Shown: piece by piece, positions 8,519 through 17,387 of the stretch | Layout of the letters: the number at the start of each line of letters is the position of its first letter | How positions within the stretch are numbered: position 1 is the first letter of the stretch | DNA from: Bifidobacterium breve | GTDB taxonomy: Bacteria > Bacteroidota > Bacteroidia > Flavobacteriales > Flavobacteriaceae | Length of the DNA stretch: 51,472 bases | Assembly (NCBI GenBank): GCA_943323545.2 | Contig: CALPIE020000004.1 | Span: forward strand, 1-51,472 | Reading direction: 5' to 3' | The notes under the pieces: generated by a model | What the model was told of the DNA's origin: nothing | The model's input: only the letters and a program-made list of their open reading frames with translations | The model's database searches: none | Position numbers and translations under genes: made by a program

Positions 8519-9880
8519 ATGAAAAAATTCCTCAAAGTTCTTTCTGTTATTTTGCTAATTGTTTTAGTTTATTTGAGAATTGTAATTTATCCCCAGCTCG
8601 ATTTAATTTCTGGCTTTTCATCTAAAAGTGTGGCTTCCGGACATTTTATTGATGGTAGAAGTTTGGAAATCATTCAACTAGGTGACAATGATATTGATAA
8701 AATAGATTGGGCAACAAATAAAATAGAGGACAAGCAAAGATTTGTAACTTCAAGTGTTTATGGATTAAAAACTCGAAAAGCCATTTACCGAGAAGGATTA
8801 GGAGCAACATTAATCAATGATGATTTCGATATTTCGAAACCGTATGAAGTTCCAAAAAGAAATTTTGTTAAAAACAATTTGCCTTTCCCTTATGGAGATA
8901 ACGACCAAAAAGCCTGCCTGCCGAATGGCATGGATACTATTTTTTCCAACATTGAATATGCTAAACTTAAAACTGTAGTTGAAAATGCTTTTGATAAAAA
9001 AGGTAAAAAAGACAAGCGGACACGTTCTGTAATCGTAATTTACAAAGGCAAAATTATCGCTGAAAAATACGCTGATGGATTTGATAAAAATTCCAAAATT
9101 TTGGGTTGGTCGATGACTAAAAGTTTAACAGCAACTTACTTTGGAATTCTGCAAAAACAAGGCAAAGTTGCTATTATGAAACCAGCTCCAATAAAAGAAT
9201 GGAGCAATGACGAACGTTCAAAAATAACTATTAATGATTTACTGCACATGAATTCAGGCTTAGAATGGGAAGAGAATTATGATAAAATTTCAGATGTAAC
9301 TAAAATGCTTTTTCTAGCAGAAGACATGACTAAATCGCAAATAAAAAAACCGCTTATTGGAAAACCAAATAACACCTGGAATTACTCTTCTGGAACCACT
9401 AATTTATTGTCAGGAATTTTGAGAAAACAATTCAAAACACACCAAGAATATTTAGATTTTTGGTATTCCTCATTAATTGATAAAATTGGAATGAACTCTA
9501 TGGTTGTTGAAACGGATATGGCTGGAAATTATGTTGGTTCATCCTATTGCTGGGCAACGACAAGAGATTGGGCAAAATTTGGTTTACTCTATTTAAACAA
9601 AGGCAATTGGAATGGAGAACAGCTCTTTGACGAAAGTTGGGCAAAATATGTAGCTACACCAACAAATGGTTCAAATGGAAAATATGGTGCTCATTTTTTG
9701 CTAAATGCTAATGGCGATTTTCCTGATTTGCCAAGAGATTTTTATAGATGTAGTGGCTATCAAGGACAAATGGTAGCAATATTTCCAAGCCACGATTTGG
9801 TTGTTGTGCGTATGGGATTGAGTGAAGAATTTGATTTTAATGGGTTTTTGAAGGAAGTAATTTCATCAATTAAAAAATAA
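8519..9880 (+). CDS. Class C beta-lactamase-related serine hydrolase
   Basis: 453 residues. The N-terminus is one hydrophobic segment (residues 4-24) without a clear cleavage site, so it is probably a membrane-anchored periplasmic enzyme. Beta-lactamase/transpeptidase-like motifs: SxxK as S198-M-T-K201 in GWSMTKSLTATY, and the YSS tyrosine at Y289 in TWNYSSGTTNLL. The C-terminal part has the family HFLLN and YRCSGYQGQM stretches. Such esterase/6-aminohexanoate-dimer-hydrolase relatives act on varied esters and peptides; substrate cannot be told and antibiotic resistance is not implied. It is inserted against the reading direction of the suf genes, between sufD and sufS. Confidence 0.9.
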   Translation: MKKFLKVLSVILLIVLVYLRIVIYPQLDLISGFSSKSVASGHFIDGRSLEIIQLGDNDIDKIDWATNKIEDKQRFVTSSVYGLKTRKAIYREGLGATLINDDFDISKPYEVPKRNFVKNNLPFPYGDNDQKACLPNGMDTIFSNIEYAKLKTVVENAFDKKGKKDKRTRSVIVIYKGKIIAEKYADGFDKNSKILGWSMTKSLTATYFGILQKQGKVAIMKPAPIKEWSNDERSKITINDLLHMNSGLEWEENYDKISDVTKMLFLAEDMTKSQIKKPLIGKPNNTWNYSSGTTNLLSGILRKQFKTHQEYLDFWYSSLIDKIGMNSMVVETDMAGNYVGSSYCWATTRDWAKFGLLYLNKGNWNGEQLFDESWAKYVATPTNGSNGKYGAHFLLNANGDFPDLPRDFYRCSGYQGQMVAIFPSHDLVVVRMGLSEEFDFNGFLKEVISSIKK

Positions 9881-9911
9881 AATAACCGCAATGTTCGCTA
9901 ATTTATACACA

Positions 9912-9946
9912 AAGGGCACAAAGTTTATTACTACCCTTGCGCCCTT
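9912..9946. terminator. Imperfect GC-containing hairpin between convergent hydrolase and sufD
   Basis: Arms 9912-9923 (AAGGGCACAAAG) and 9935-9946 (CCTTGCGCCCTT) pair with two mismatches around an 11-base loop; a T-rich stretch follows on the plus strand. It sits in the 94-base gap between two converging genes and probably stops transcription of the hydrolase. The sequence looks like a dispersed flavobacterial intergenic element. Confidence 0.5.
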
Positions 9947-9974
9947 ATTCTTTTAAAGTGATCGTGGTTCACTT

Positions 9975-11291
9975 CTATAAATCAAATCCTAAATTCACGC
10001 CCAATTTCATCGCTATAATTTTAGTGATTCGTTGTTTAAGTTCTGGTATTTTAATACTTTCAATCACTTCATTAGAAAAAGCATACATTAATAATGCTTT
10101 GGCTTCTTTCTTTGGGATACCACGTTGTTGCATATAAAACATAGCTTTTTCATCCAATTGACCAATGGTACACCCGTGAGAACATTTCACATCGTCTGCA
10201 AAGATTTCCAACTGAGGCTTCGCGTTAATGGTTGCTTTGTCGCCTAGTAAAATATTGTTGTTTTGTTGAAAGGCATCTGTTTTCTGAGCTTCTTTTTCAA
10301 CATAAATTTTTCCGTTGAAAACACCTGTTGAGCTTCCGGCCAAGATGGTTTTATAGTTCTGATGACTTTCACAATTAGGCGTAGCGTGATTCACCAAAGT
10401 ATAATGATCTACATGCTGTTTATCTCCAATAATGGTAATTCCTTTTAAAGTTGAATCGATATGCTCTCCAAAATGATAGAAATTAAGATTGTTTCTCGTA
10501 ATATTCCCTCCAAAAGAAAAGGTATGAACCGAAACCCTACTTTCTTGTTTTTGAGAAATGTAAGAGTTATCTATCAGATTAGCAGTTTGTAAATCATTTT
10601 GAACTTTATAATAATCAACAATAGCACGTTTTTGAGCAAAAACTTCTGTAACCGAATTGGTCAATACTGGATTTTCATTTAAACTCTGGTGTCTTTCGAT
10701 GATTTGAACGTGTGCGTTTTCGCCAACTATTACCAAATTTCGCGGTTGCACCATTAAAGCATCTTCAATTCCAGTAGAAAAATAAATAATTTCGATTGGT
10801 TTATCAACCACTTTGCTTTTCGGAACATTAATATATGCTCCTTCGTTTGAAAAGGCTGTATTTAATGAAGTTAAACTCTCTTCTTTACTGGCAATTTTAT
10901 TGAAATATTCATCAATAATCATTTTGTATTTTGGCTTGGTTAATGCTGATGACATCAAACAAACATCTAAACCATCATGAGTAGTTGAAGATAAGAATGA
11001 AGCAAATTTTCCATCGATGAAAATCACTTTATAAGTATCAATTTCGTGAAGGAAGTATTTTTTTACATCCTTAATTTCAATGGTATTTTCATGTTTTGGA
11101 AATACAGAATAATCATTTTTTAAAATGGTATTCAGAGAAGTATATTTCCAAGCTTCCTCTTTTTTGGTTGGAAAACCTTTATTTTCAAAGTTTTTTATAG
11201 CCGAAGTTCGAACATCATATAATTCAGAATGAACGTCAATTTGCTCTTCAAAAGCCATAAAGGAGGAGACTAATTTTTCTTTTAATTCCAT
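9975..11291 (-). CDS. sufD: Fe-S cluster assembly protein SufD
   Basis: 438 residues. SufD pairs with SufB and SufC to form the SufBC2D scaffold on which clusters are built. The N-terminal helical part contains the usual KKEEAWKYTSL segment (~41-51); the middle is a right-handed beta-helix; the C-terminus has the SufBD signature CSHGCTIGQLDEKAMFYMQQRG, followed by a helical end. The length matches the family. In gene order it should follow sufC directly, but the four-helix-bundle element (11303-11796) lies between them. No promoter of its own was recognised, so it probably depends on read-through from sufABC. Confidence 0.96.
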   Translation of the reverse strand: MELKEKLVSSFMAFEEQIDVHSELYDVRTSAIKNFENKGFPTKKEEAWKYTSLNTILKNDYSVFPKHENTIEIKDVKKYFLHEIDTYKVIFIDGKFASFLSSTTHDGLDVCLMSSALTKPKYKMIIDEYFNKIASKEESLTSLNTAFSNEGAYINVPKSKVVDKPIEIIYFSTGIEDALMVQPRNLVIVGENAHVQIIERHQSLNENPVLTNSVTEVFAQKRAIVDYYKVQNDLQTANLIDNSYISQKQESRVSVHTFSFGGNITRNNLNFYHFGEHIDSTLKGITIIGDKQHVDHYTLVNHATPNCESHQNYKTILAGSSTGVFNGKIYVEKEAQKTDAFQQNNNILLGDKATINAKPQLEIFADDVKCSHGCTIGQLDEKAMFYMQQRGIPKKEAKALLMYAFSNEVIESIKIPELKQRITKIIAMKLGVNLGFDL

Positions 11292-11302
11292 TTTATTTTT
11301 AT

Positions 11303-11796
11303 TTCAGGTTTTAGGTTTCAAGTTTCAGGTTATTGAAACTTGTTCCCTTTGAAATCTTTTTTATTTAAATAAGTGATGAAGTTTTTAATCTTCCCACTTA
11401 AATTTTCATACTTATTTTTTAAATCAATAAACTGCTCTTCAGTAATATATTCATAATCATAGAGTCTATAAATTTGCGATCTTGATTCACCTGCGGAACC
11501 TTTGGCTATAGACAAAAACTGACGAAATTCTATATTCCCATCTCTTTCAAAACCTTCTGCAATATTGTCCATTACAGAACCTGAGGATGCTTTGATTTGT
11601 TCTTTAAATCTAAAATCCGTTTTTAATTCTGATTGGTTTGAAATTATAAAAATTTCTTTGGCTAGTTTTCTTGCTTCTATCCAAATTTCGAGGTCTTCGA
11701 AAGTTTTAATTGTTGCCATGGCTTATAACTATTTTTATTGGTGTATATAACTAAATAACCTGAAACTTGAAACCTGAAACTTGAAACTTGAAACAA
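11303..11796. mobile_element. Inverted-repeat element carrying a four-helix-bundle gene, inserted between sufC and sufD
   Basis: A perfect 22-base inverted repeat is present at 11313-11334 (begins AGGTTTCAAGTTTCAGG) and 11754-11775 (begins AATAACCTGAAACTTG). Each arm extends into heptad-like CTGAAAC/TTGAAAC repeats, reaching 11303 on one side and about 11796 on the other. The only gene inside is the S23-type four-helix-bundle protein, whose stop codon lies within the left arm. The outer edges are 12 bases from the sufD start and 3 from the sufC stop, so removing the element would leave a normal operon spacing. In RNA the arms would pair and loop out the gene, as in 23S rRNA intervening sequences. 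Mobility is inferred; no flanking target duplication was verified. Confidence 0.6.
11330..11719 (-). CDS. Four-helix-bundle protein (S23 / rRNA intervening-sequence type)
   Basis: 129 residues from the ATG at 11719. The typical family opening [18 protein letters not shown] and the central [17 protein letters not shown], then [17 protein letters not shown], are visible; these match the TIGR02436/S23 family found in 23S rRNA intervening sequences and as stand-alone genes, and related to the Avd protein of diversity-generating retroelements. No reverse transcriptase or template repeat is nearby. The biochemical role is unknown; an RNA-binding function has been suggested for relatives. It sits in the suf operon, flanked by inverted repeats that include its own stop codon. 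A weakly adapted passenger is likely. Confidence 0.93.
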   Translation of the reverse strand: MATIKTFEDLEIWIEARKLAKEIFIISNQSELKTDFRFKEQIKASSGSVMDNIAEGFERDGNIEFRQFLSIAKGSAGESRSQIYRLYDYEYITEEQFIDLKNKYENLSGKIKNFITYLNKKDFKGNKFQ

Positions 11797-11798
11797 TT

Positions 11799-12551
11799 TT
11801 AAACTTCTTGTTCTTGTTTAATCCAATCGTACCCTTTTTCTTCCAATTCGTGTGCTAAGTCTGCACCTCCTGATTTTACAATTTTTCCATCCATTAAAAC
11901 ATGAACAAAATCGGGAATAATATAATCCAACAGTCTTTGATAATGTGTAATTACCAATACAGCATTGTTCTCGTTTTTTAATTTATTAACACCATTGGCT
12001 ACTATTCTAAGGGCATCAATATCCAACCCCGAATCGGTTTCATCAAGTATTGCTAATTTTGGGGCTAACATTGCCATTTGAAAAATTTCGTTTCTTTTCT
12101 TTTCCCCACCAGAAAATCCTTCATTCAAGGAACGTGATAAAAACTTACGGTCTATTTCTAATAATTCTGATTTCTCACGTATTAATTTTAGCATTTCATT
12201 GGCAGGCATTTCGTCTTTTCCATTCGCTTTACGGCTCTCATTAATGGCCGTTTTCATAAAGTTGGTTACTGAAACTCCCGGAATTTCTACAGGATATTGA
12301 AATGACAAGAAAACGCCTTTATGCGCTCTTTCTTCTGGTGCGAAATCGGCTAAATCTTCACCATCTAATGTAACTGTTCCATCTGTTACTTCGTAATTTT
12401 CATTTCCAGCAATAACTGCAGAAAGGGTACTTTTACCTGAACCATTTGGTCCCATGATAGCATGAACTTCTCCTGCTTTTACCTCCAGATTTATTCCTCT
12501 TAAAATCTCTTTATCTTCAATTGAAGCGTGTAAATTTTTTATTGATAACAT
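11799..12551 (-). CDS. sufC: Fe-S cluster assembly ATPase SufC
   Basis: 250 residues, ABC-type ATPase that powers conformational change in the SufBC2D complex; cytoplasmic, not a transporter. Walker A GPNGSGKST (34-42), Q-loop FQYP (~84-87), the SufC-type signature LNEGFSGGEKKRNEI (142-156), Walker B LAILDE (166-171) with DSGLD, and the H-switch in ITHYQRLL. The length is standard. It lies 144 bases after sufB, and that gap holds only AT-rich, AAATTTGA-like repeats. Downstream, 3 bases after its stop, begins the four-helix-bundle element. Confidence 0.97.
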   Translation of the reverse strand: MLSIKNLHASIEDKEILRGINLEVKAGEVHAIMGPNGSGKSTLSAVIAGNENYEVTDGTVTLDGEDLADFAPEERAHKGVFLSFQYPVEIPGVSVTNFMKTAINESRKANGKDEMPANEMLKLIREKSELLEIDRKFLSRSLNEGFSGGEKKRNEIFQMAMLAPKLAILDETDSGLDIDALRIVANGVNKLKNENNAVLVITHYQRLLDYIIPDFVHVLMDGKIVKSGGADLAHELEEKGYDWIKQEQEV

Positions 12552-12695
12552 AATTAATTTGATGATTTGGAAATTTGATACTGTAAATTAACCTATTTCC
12601 TAATTCTATTTTTTCTACTTTTTTTGTTTGTATTTACTATTTATTAAGTCATAATGAAAATCATTTTCAAATCTTCAAATTGACACATTTTTAAA

Positions 12696-14144
12696 TTATC
12701 CTACTGAACCTTCTAATGAAATCTCCAGTAATTTTTGTGCTTCTACAGCAAACTCCATTGGTAATTTATTTAAAACTTCTTTACTGAAACCATTAACTAT
12801 TAAAGCTATTGCTTTTTCGGTCGGAATGCCACGTTGGTTGCAATAAAAAACTTGATCTTCACCAATTTTAGAGGTGGTTGCTTCGTGTTCAATTTTGGCT
12901 GATGAATTTTTACTTTCTATGTATGGAAACGTATGTGCGCCACAATTATTCCCCATTAAAAGAGAATCACATTGTGAAAAATTTCTTGCATTATCTGCAT
13001 TAGCGCTAATACGAACCAATCCTCGGTAACTATTTTGCGATTTTCCTGCTGAAATTCCTTTTGAAATGATAGTCGATTTGGTATTTTTACCTAAATGAAT
13101 CATTTTTGTTCCAGTATCGGCTTGTTGGAAATTATTGGTAACAGCTATTGAATAAAATTCGCCAATAGAATTATCGCCTTTTAAAACAACAGATGGATAT
13201 TTCCAGGTAATTGCCGAACCTGTTTCGACTTGTGTCCAAGAAATTTTTGCGTTTTTCTCACACAAGCCTCTTTTGGTTACAAAATTAAAAACGCCACCTT
13301 TACCTTCCTTATTTCCAGGATACCAATTTTGAACAGTTGAATATTTTATTTCAGCATTATCCAAAGCAATTAATTCAACCACTGCTGCGTGTAACTGATT
13401 TTCATCTCGACTTGGCGCAGTACAACCCTCAAGATACGATACATAACTGCCTTCATCGGCAATTAAAAGTGTTCTTTCAAATTGACCTGTTCCGGCTTGA
13501 TTGATTCGGAAATAAGTAGATAATTCCATCGGACATCTAACGCCTTTTGGAATATAACAAAAACTTCCATCAGAGAAAACTGCCGAATTTAATGCAGCAT
13601 AGAAATTATCTCTTTGCGGTACAACAGTTCCTAAATATTTCTGAATTAAATCTGGATATTCACGAATAGCTTCAGAAATACTCATGAATATAATCCCTTT
13701 TTCCGCTAAAGTTTTCTTGAAAGTAGTAGCAACAGAAACCGAATCAACAACAATATCCATTGCGACATTATTCATCATCTTTTGTTCATCGATTGAAATA
13801 CCTAACTTTTTATACATTTCCAAAAGATCAGGATCAACATCGTCTAAAGTTTTATTTGGATCTGCCTTTTTTGGAGCCGAATAATAAGAAATGGCTTGAA
13901 AATCGGGTTTTTCATATTGAACGTTTGCCCAATCAGGTTCGGTCATCTCTTGCCAAGCACGAAATGCTTCGATACGCCAATCGGTCATCCATTGCGGTTC
14001 TTCTTTCTTTAAAGAAATAGCACGAACTATATCTTCATTCAAGCCTACAGGAAATGTTTCTGAATCTAAATCGGTGTAAAATCCGTACTCGTATTCTTTA
14101 TTTTCGAGTTCAATTTTTAAATCGTCCTCAGTATATTTTGACAT
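12696..14144 (-). CDS. sufB: Fe-S cluster assembly protein SufB
   Basis: 482 residues, the main scaffold subunit of SufBC2D. Conserved features: the N-terminal W-rich segment ([17 protein letters not shown]), [38 protein letters not shown], the ring of beta-helix repeats including [23 protein letters not shown], and the C-terminal [11 protein letters not shown]...YCNQRGIP signature. Length and order agree with the family. The start ([10 protein letters not shown]) is 16 bases downstream of the sufA stop, so sufA and sufB share a message. Confidence is very high. Confidence 0.97.
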   Translation of the reverse strand: MSKYTEDDLKIELENKEYEYGFYTDLDSETFPVGLNEDIVRAISLKKEEPQWMTDWRIEAFRAWQEMTEPDWANVQYEKPDFQAISYYSAPKKADPNKTLDDVDPDLLEMYKKLGISIDEQKMMNNVAMDIVVDSVSVATTFKKTLAEKGIIFMSISEAIREYPDLIQKYLGTVVPQRDNFYAALNSAVFSDGSFCYIPKGVRCPMELSTYFRINQAGTGQFERTLLIADEGSYVSYLEGCTAPSRDENQLHAAVVELIALDNAEIKYSTVQNWYPGNKEGKGGVFNFVTKRGLCEKNAKISWTQVETGSAITWKYPSVVLKGDNSIGEFYSIAVTNNFQQADTGTKMIHLGKNTKSTIISKGISAGKSQNSYRGLVRISANADNARNFSQCDSLLMGNNCGAHTFPYIESKNSSAKIEHEATTSKIGEDQVFYCNQRGIPTEKAIALIVNGFSKEVLNKLPMEFAVEAQKLLEISLEGSVG

Positions 14145-14160
14145 TTTATCTATTTAAATG

Positions 14161-14490
14161 TTATAATGAAAATGATTCCCCGCATCCACAAGTTCTCGAG
14201 GCATTTGGATTATTAAAAACAAAGCCTTTACCATTTAACCCTCCTGAAAATTCTAAAATAGTCCCTGCTAAATACAAAAAAGACTTTTTTTCAACTGCGA
14301 TTTTCACATGATTATCTTCAAAAACTTTGTCGTTTTCATGAAGTTCTTTATCGAATTTTAATTCGTAAGACAAACCCGAACAACCTCCACTTTTTACGCC
14401 TACTCGAACGTAATCTTTGGCAGCGTCAAAACCGTCGTCTTTCATCATGTCGATGATTTTTTTACTTGCTGAATCTGAAACTTTGATCAT
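14161..14490 (-). CDS. sufA: HesB/IscA-type Fe-S carrier (SufA-like)
   Basis: 109 residues, A-type carrier that accepts clusters from the scaffold and passes them to target proteins. The three metal-ligand cysteines are in their normal places: C37 in GGCSGLSYEL and C101/C103 in the C-terminal CGCGESF. It is first in the minus-strand suf run, with a good promoter box at 14521-14528. IscA and SufA cannot be separated by sequence alone; the name SufA follows from the context, since no isc genes are present. Confidence 0.92.
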   Translation of the reverse strand: MIKVSDSASKKIIDMMKDDGFDAAKDYVRVGVKSGGCSGLSYELKFDKELHENDKVFEDNHVKIAVEKKSFLYLAGTILEFSGGLNGKGFVFNNPNASRTCGCGESFSL

Positions 14491-14520
14491 TGCTTATTTT
14501 GAATTTTTCTAAATAATGCA

Positions 14521-14528
14521 CAAAGTTA
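14521..14528 (-). promoter_or_regulatory. Putative -7 element (TAACTTTG) for the sufABC run
   Basis: Exact TAnnTTTG match on the minus strand, 31 bases before the sufA ATG. A TTG box at the usual distance is not evident. This is the only promoter-like site seen upstream of sufABCD. Confidence 0.5.
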
Positions 14529-14659
14529 ATACATAAATCGTGTTTTTACCTATTCTGTAACATTTTTATAACAAATAAATAGATAGAAAAAATTGATTTA
14601 ACATAACTCACTCCAACCAATTTAGTAAATTGCAAACCATTAATTCTCAAAAAAAGACC

Positions 14660-15523
14660 ATGAAAATATACCCAATTGAAGCAGGAAATTTTAAATTAGA
14701 CGGAGGTGCCATGTTTGGTGTGGTGCCAAAAACCATATGGAACAAAACCAATCCTGCCGATGAAAATAATCTAATTGATATAGCTGCAAGATGCCTTTTA
14801 ATTGAAGCCGGAAAGCGTTTAATTCTAATTGATACTGGAATGGGAAACAAACAATCGGAAAAATTTTTCAGTTATTATTCACTTTGGGGAAATCATTCAT
14901 TAGATAAGTCGCTTGCAAAATATGGCTTTCATCGAGATGATATTACCGATGTTTTTATGACGCATTTGCATTTTGATCATTGCGGCGGAAGTGTAAATTG
15001 GAACCCAACTAAAACTGGTTATGAAGTTGCTTTTAAAAATGCAAAATATTGGACCAATGAAAACCATTGGGAATGGGCAACTAAACCAAATTCTCGAGAA
15101 AAAGCCTCTTTTTTAGTTGAAAATATTATTCCGATGCAAGAAAGCGGGCAGTTACATTTTATTAAAAGACCAGAAGGCGATTTTGGGATTTCTGATGAAT
15201 TGGGATTTGGGATTTTTTACGTTGATGGGCATACCGAAAAAATGATGATTCCACATATTTTATATCAAGATAAAACGATAGTATTTTGTGCCGATTTAAT
15301 TCCGACTGCAGGGCATTTACCGCTTCCCTATGTTATGGGTTATGACACAAGACCTCTTTTAACAATGCCTGAGAAAAGTAAGTTTCTAAAAGCAGCGGTA
15401 GAAAATAATTACTATTTATGGCTTGAACACGATGCGCATAATGAAATTATTACCGTTGAAAATACTGAAAAAGGAATTCGTTTAAAAAATACCCATTCAG
15501 TTGAAGAAATTTTCTTGCTGTAA
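14660..15523 (+). CDS. MBL-fold metallo-hydrolase
   Basis: 287 residues from the ATG at 14660. An upstream in-frame ATG at 14630 adds ten unconserved residues and is disfavoured. The metallo-beta-lactamase fold is clear: IDTGMG (~58-63), the metal motif H102-L-H104-F-D106-H107 in MTHLHFDHCGG, a later histidine in YVDGHTEKM, and FCADLIPTAGHLP. It is cytoplasmic, with no signal peptide. Relatives include lactonases and general hydrolases (AHL-lactonase-like groups); substrate is unknown. It is divergent from sufA and is not obviously linked to the suf genes. Confidence 0.92.
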   Translation: MKIYPIEAGNFKLDGGAMFGVVPKTIWNKTNPADENNLIDIAARCLLIEAGKRLILIDTGMGNKQSEKFFSYYSLWGNHSLDKSLAKYGFHRDDITDVFMTHLHFDHCGGSVNWNPTKTGYEVAFKNAKYWTNENHWEWATKPNSREKASFLVENIIPMQESGQLHFIKRPEGDFGISDELGFGIFYVDGHTEKMMIPHILYQDKTIVFCADLIPTAGHLPLPYVMGYDTRPLLTMPEKSKFLKAAVENNYYLWLEHDAHNEIITVENTEKGIRLKNTHSVEEIFLL

Positions 15524-15742
15524 TTTTATCCACAAATAAATCTATAACAACGTATTTTTTAACTCCAAATAATTGGATTCCAAATTAATTTATTTTAAAA
15601 AAACATTAAATATAGAAAAGTCAAATAGCGAAAGCCAATCAACGAATATCTAGTATCGATAATGGAAAAAAGGGGTGTTAATATTACATCATTTTAAAAG
15701 ATAAATTATCGTTAAATAAATCGTAAAGTTAATGATACTTAC

Positions 15743-15750
15743 TATTTTTG
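15743..15750 (+). promoter_or_regulatory. Putative -7 element (TATTTTTG) for the S8 protease gene
   Basis: TAnnTTTG match 25 bases before the ATG at 15776. No TTG at the expected upstream distance. It lies in a 252-base gap that otherwise contains only AT-rich sequence and one isolated DnaA-box-like 9-mer at 15526-15534. Confidence 0.4.
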
Positions 15751-15775
15751 ATTTTTTTAATTCAAATCATGTATT

Positions 15776-17374
15776 ATGAAATTTTATAAATCCCTTTTCT
15801 TTTCGGCAGTACTAGCATTTATTTTAGTTGGCTGTAGCCCTAAAATTGCTCCCATGGTTGGAACAAATCCGACTAACATAGATAAAACCATTTTAAAAAC
15901 AACACCACTTAATGAAGAAGATTTAAAACGTTGGAGCCATTTAGATTTAGTTAAAGACACCGTTCCTGGAATGAGCGTTGATAAAGCGTATACTGAAATA
16001 TTAAAAAATAAAAAAGGAAATAAAATTATTGTAGCTGTAATTGATGGGGGGTTAGATATTGACCATGAAGATTTAAAAGGTAAAATTTGGATAAACAAAA
16101 AAGAAATCAACGGAAACAATAAAGATGATGATAATAATGGCTATGTTGACGACATAAACGGTTGGAATTTCCTTGGCGATTCAGATGATGAAAATTTAGA
16201 ACTTACACGCATTGTTAAAAAAGGGGATGACGGTTCTGAAATTTATAAAAAAGCAAAAGCAGAATTAGAGCAAAAATTAGCTGAAATGAATCAACAAAAA
16301 CCGCAAGTAGATATGATTGCTAAAGCGGACAAAGACATGAAAACACTTTTAAAAAAAGAAGTATACACTGTTGATGATTTAAAGAAAGTTAGCACAACTG
16401 ATTCATCATTAAATCAAAGCAAAATGATTATGATGAGTGTCGCAACACAAGCAGGACCTGGATTTCAATCAGATATAAAAGAATATATAGATCAGGTTTA
16501 TGACATGCTTAATTATAATTTAAATGTAAATTTTGATGGAAGAAAAGTAGTAGGTGATAACCCAGAAGACATCAACGATAAAAAATACGGAAACGGAAAT
16601 GTAAAAGGAACTGATGTTGAAAATACATTTCATGGAACTCACGTTGCTGGTATCATCGCACAAATTAGAGGAAATGGGAAAGGTGGCGACGGTGTAATTG
16701 CTGCTAATTTAGAAATCATGGCATTAAGAGCAGTTCCAAATGGAGATGAATATGATAAAGATATTGCACTTGCCATTCGATATGCTGTTGATAATGGCGC
16801 TAAAATAATTAATGGGAGTTTTGGTAAAGACTATTCATCTCATAAAGAGTGGGTTTGGGATGCTATAAAATACGCCGAAAGTAAAAATGTATTACTTGTT
16901 TTGGCTGCTGGTAATGATTCTAAAGACATCGATAAAGAAGCGAGCTTTCCAACAGATCAAGTAAACGGAAAAGAAATAGCTGATAATGTTCTTACTATTG
17001 GTGCTTTAAGTAATGATTGTGGCTTAAATATGGTGGCTTCTTTCTCAAATTTTGGAAATGCTAATGTTGATGTTTTTTCTCCAGGAGATAAAATTTACGC
17101 TACTGTTCCTAATAATAAATACCGCTTTTTACAAGGAACCTCGATGGCTTCACCAAATACTGCCGGAGTTGCTGCTTTAATTCGCTCCTATTATCCTAAC
17201 CTTTCTGCTTCTCAAGTGAAACAAATTATCATGGATTCTGGCACCCCAATTTCTACTACAGTTATTGTAGGAGAAGAAAAAAATAAAATACCTTTTTCAA
17301 GTACTTGTGTATCTGGAAAAATTGTAAATGCTTACAATGCTTTAAAGATGGCTGAAGCAATCTCAAAAAAATAA
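15776..17374 (+). CDS. Subtilisin-like (S8) serine protease, lipoprotein
   Basis: 532 residues. A lipobox places the lipidated cysteine at residue 20 (FILVGC). The subtilase triad is complete: D90 in VAVIDGGLDIDH, H286 in HGTHVAG and S456 in GTSMASP, with the oxyanion Asn in LAAGND. The gap between Asp and His is near 195 residues, much longer than in classical subtilisins, because of a Lys/Glu-rich helical insertion (~135-255). This layout is common in Bacteroidetes envelope proteases. The protein is exported, lipid-anchored, and probably degrades envelope or extracellular proteins. The M1 peptidase gene starts 13 bases after the stop, so the pair may form a peptide-degradation operon. Confidence 0.94.
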   Translation: MKFYKSLFFSAVLAFILVGCSPKIAPMVGTNPTNIDKTILKTTPLNEEDLKRWSHLDLVKDTVPGMSVDKAYTEILKNKKGNKIIVAVIDGGLDIDHEDLKGKIWINKKEINGNNKDDDNNGYVDDINGWNFLGDSDDENLELTRIVKKGDDGSEIYKKAKAELEQKLAEMNQQKPQVDMIAKADKDMKTLLKKEVYTVDDLKKVSTTDSSLNQSKMIMMSVATQAGPGFQSDIKEYIDQVYDMLNYNLNVNFDGRKVVGDNPEDINDKKYGNGNVKGTDVENTFHGTHVAGIIAQIRGNGKGGDGVIAANLEIMALRAVPNGDEYDKDIALAIRYAVDNGAKIINGSFGKDYSSHKEWVWDAIKYAESKNVLLVLAAGNDSKDIDKEASFPTDQVNGKEIADNVLTIGALSNDCGLNMVASFSNFGNANVDVFSPGDKIYATVPNNKYRFLQGTSMASPNTAGVAALIRSYYPNLSASQVKQIIMDSGTPISTTVIVGEEKNKIPFSSTCVSGKIVNAYNALKMAEAISKK

Positions 17375-17387
17375 TAACCATAATTAA

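Noticed and set aside
8519..9880. Antibiotic beta-lactamase
   Set aside because: Only the general serine hydrolase motifs are present; the membrane-anchored class C-like relatives are mostly esterases or peptidases of unknown substrate.
11330..11719. Possible diversity-generating retroelement, because Avd proteins belong to the four-helix-bundle family
   Set aside because: No reverse transcriptase, template repeat or variable repeat is present in the window.
15526..15534. Perfect DnaA-box 9-mer TTATCCACA as a sign of oriC
   Set aside because: Only one clear box in the gap, with no cluster and no dnaA gene nearby; near-matches elsewhere (24422, 51433) are isolated.
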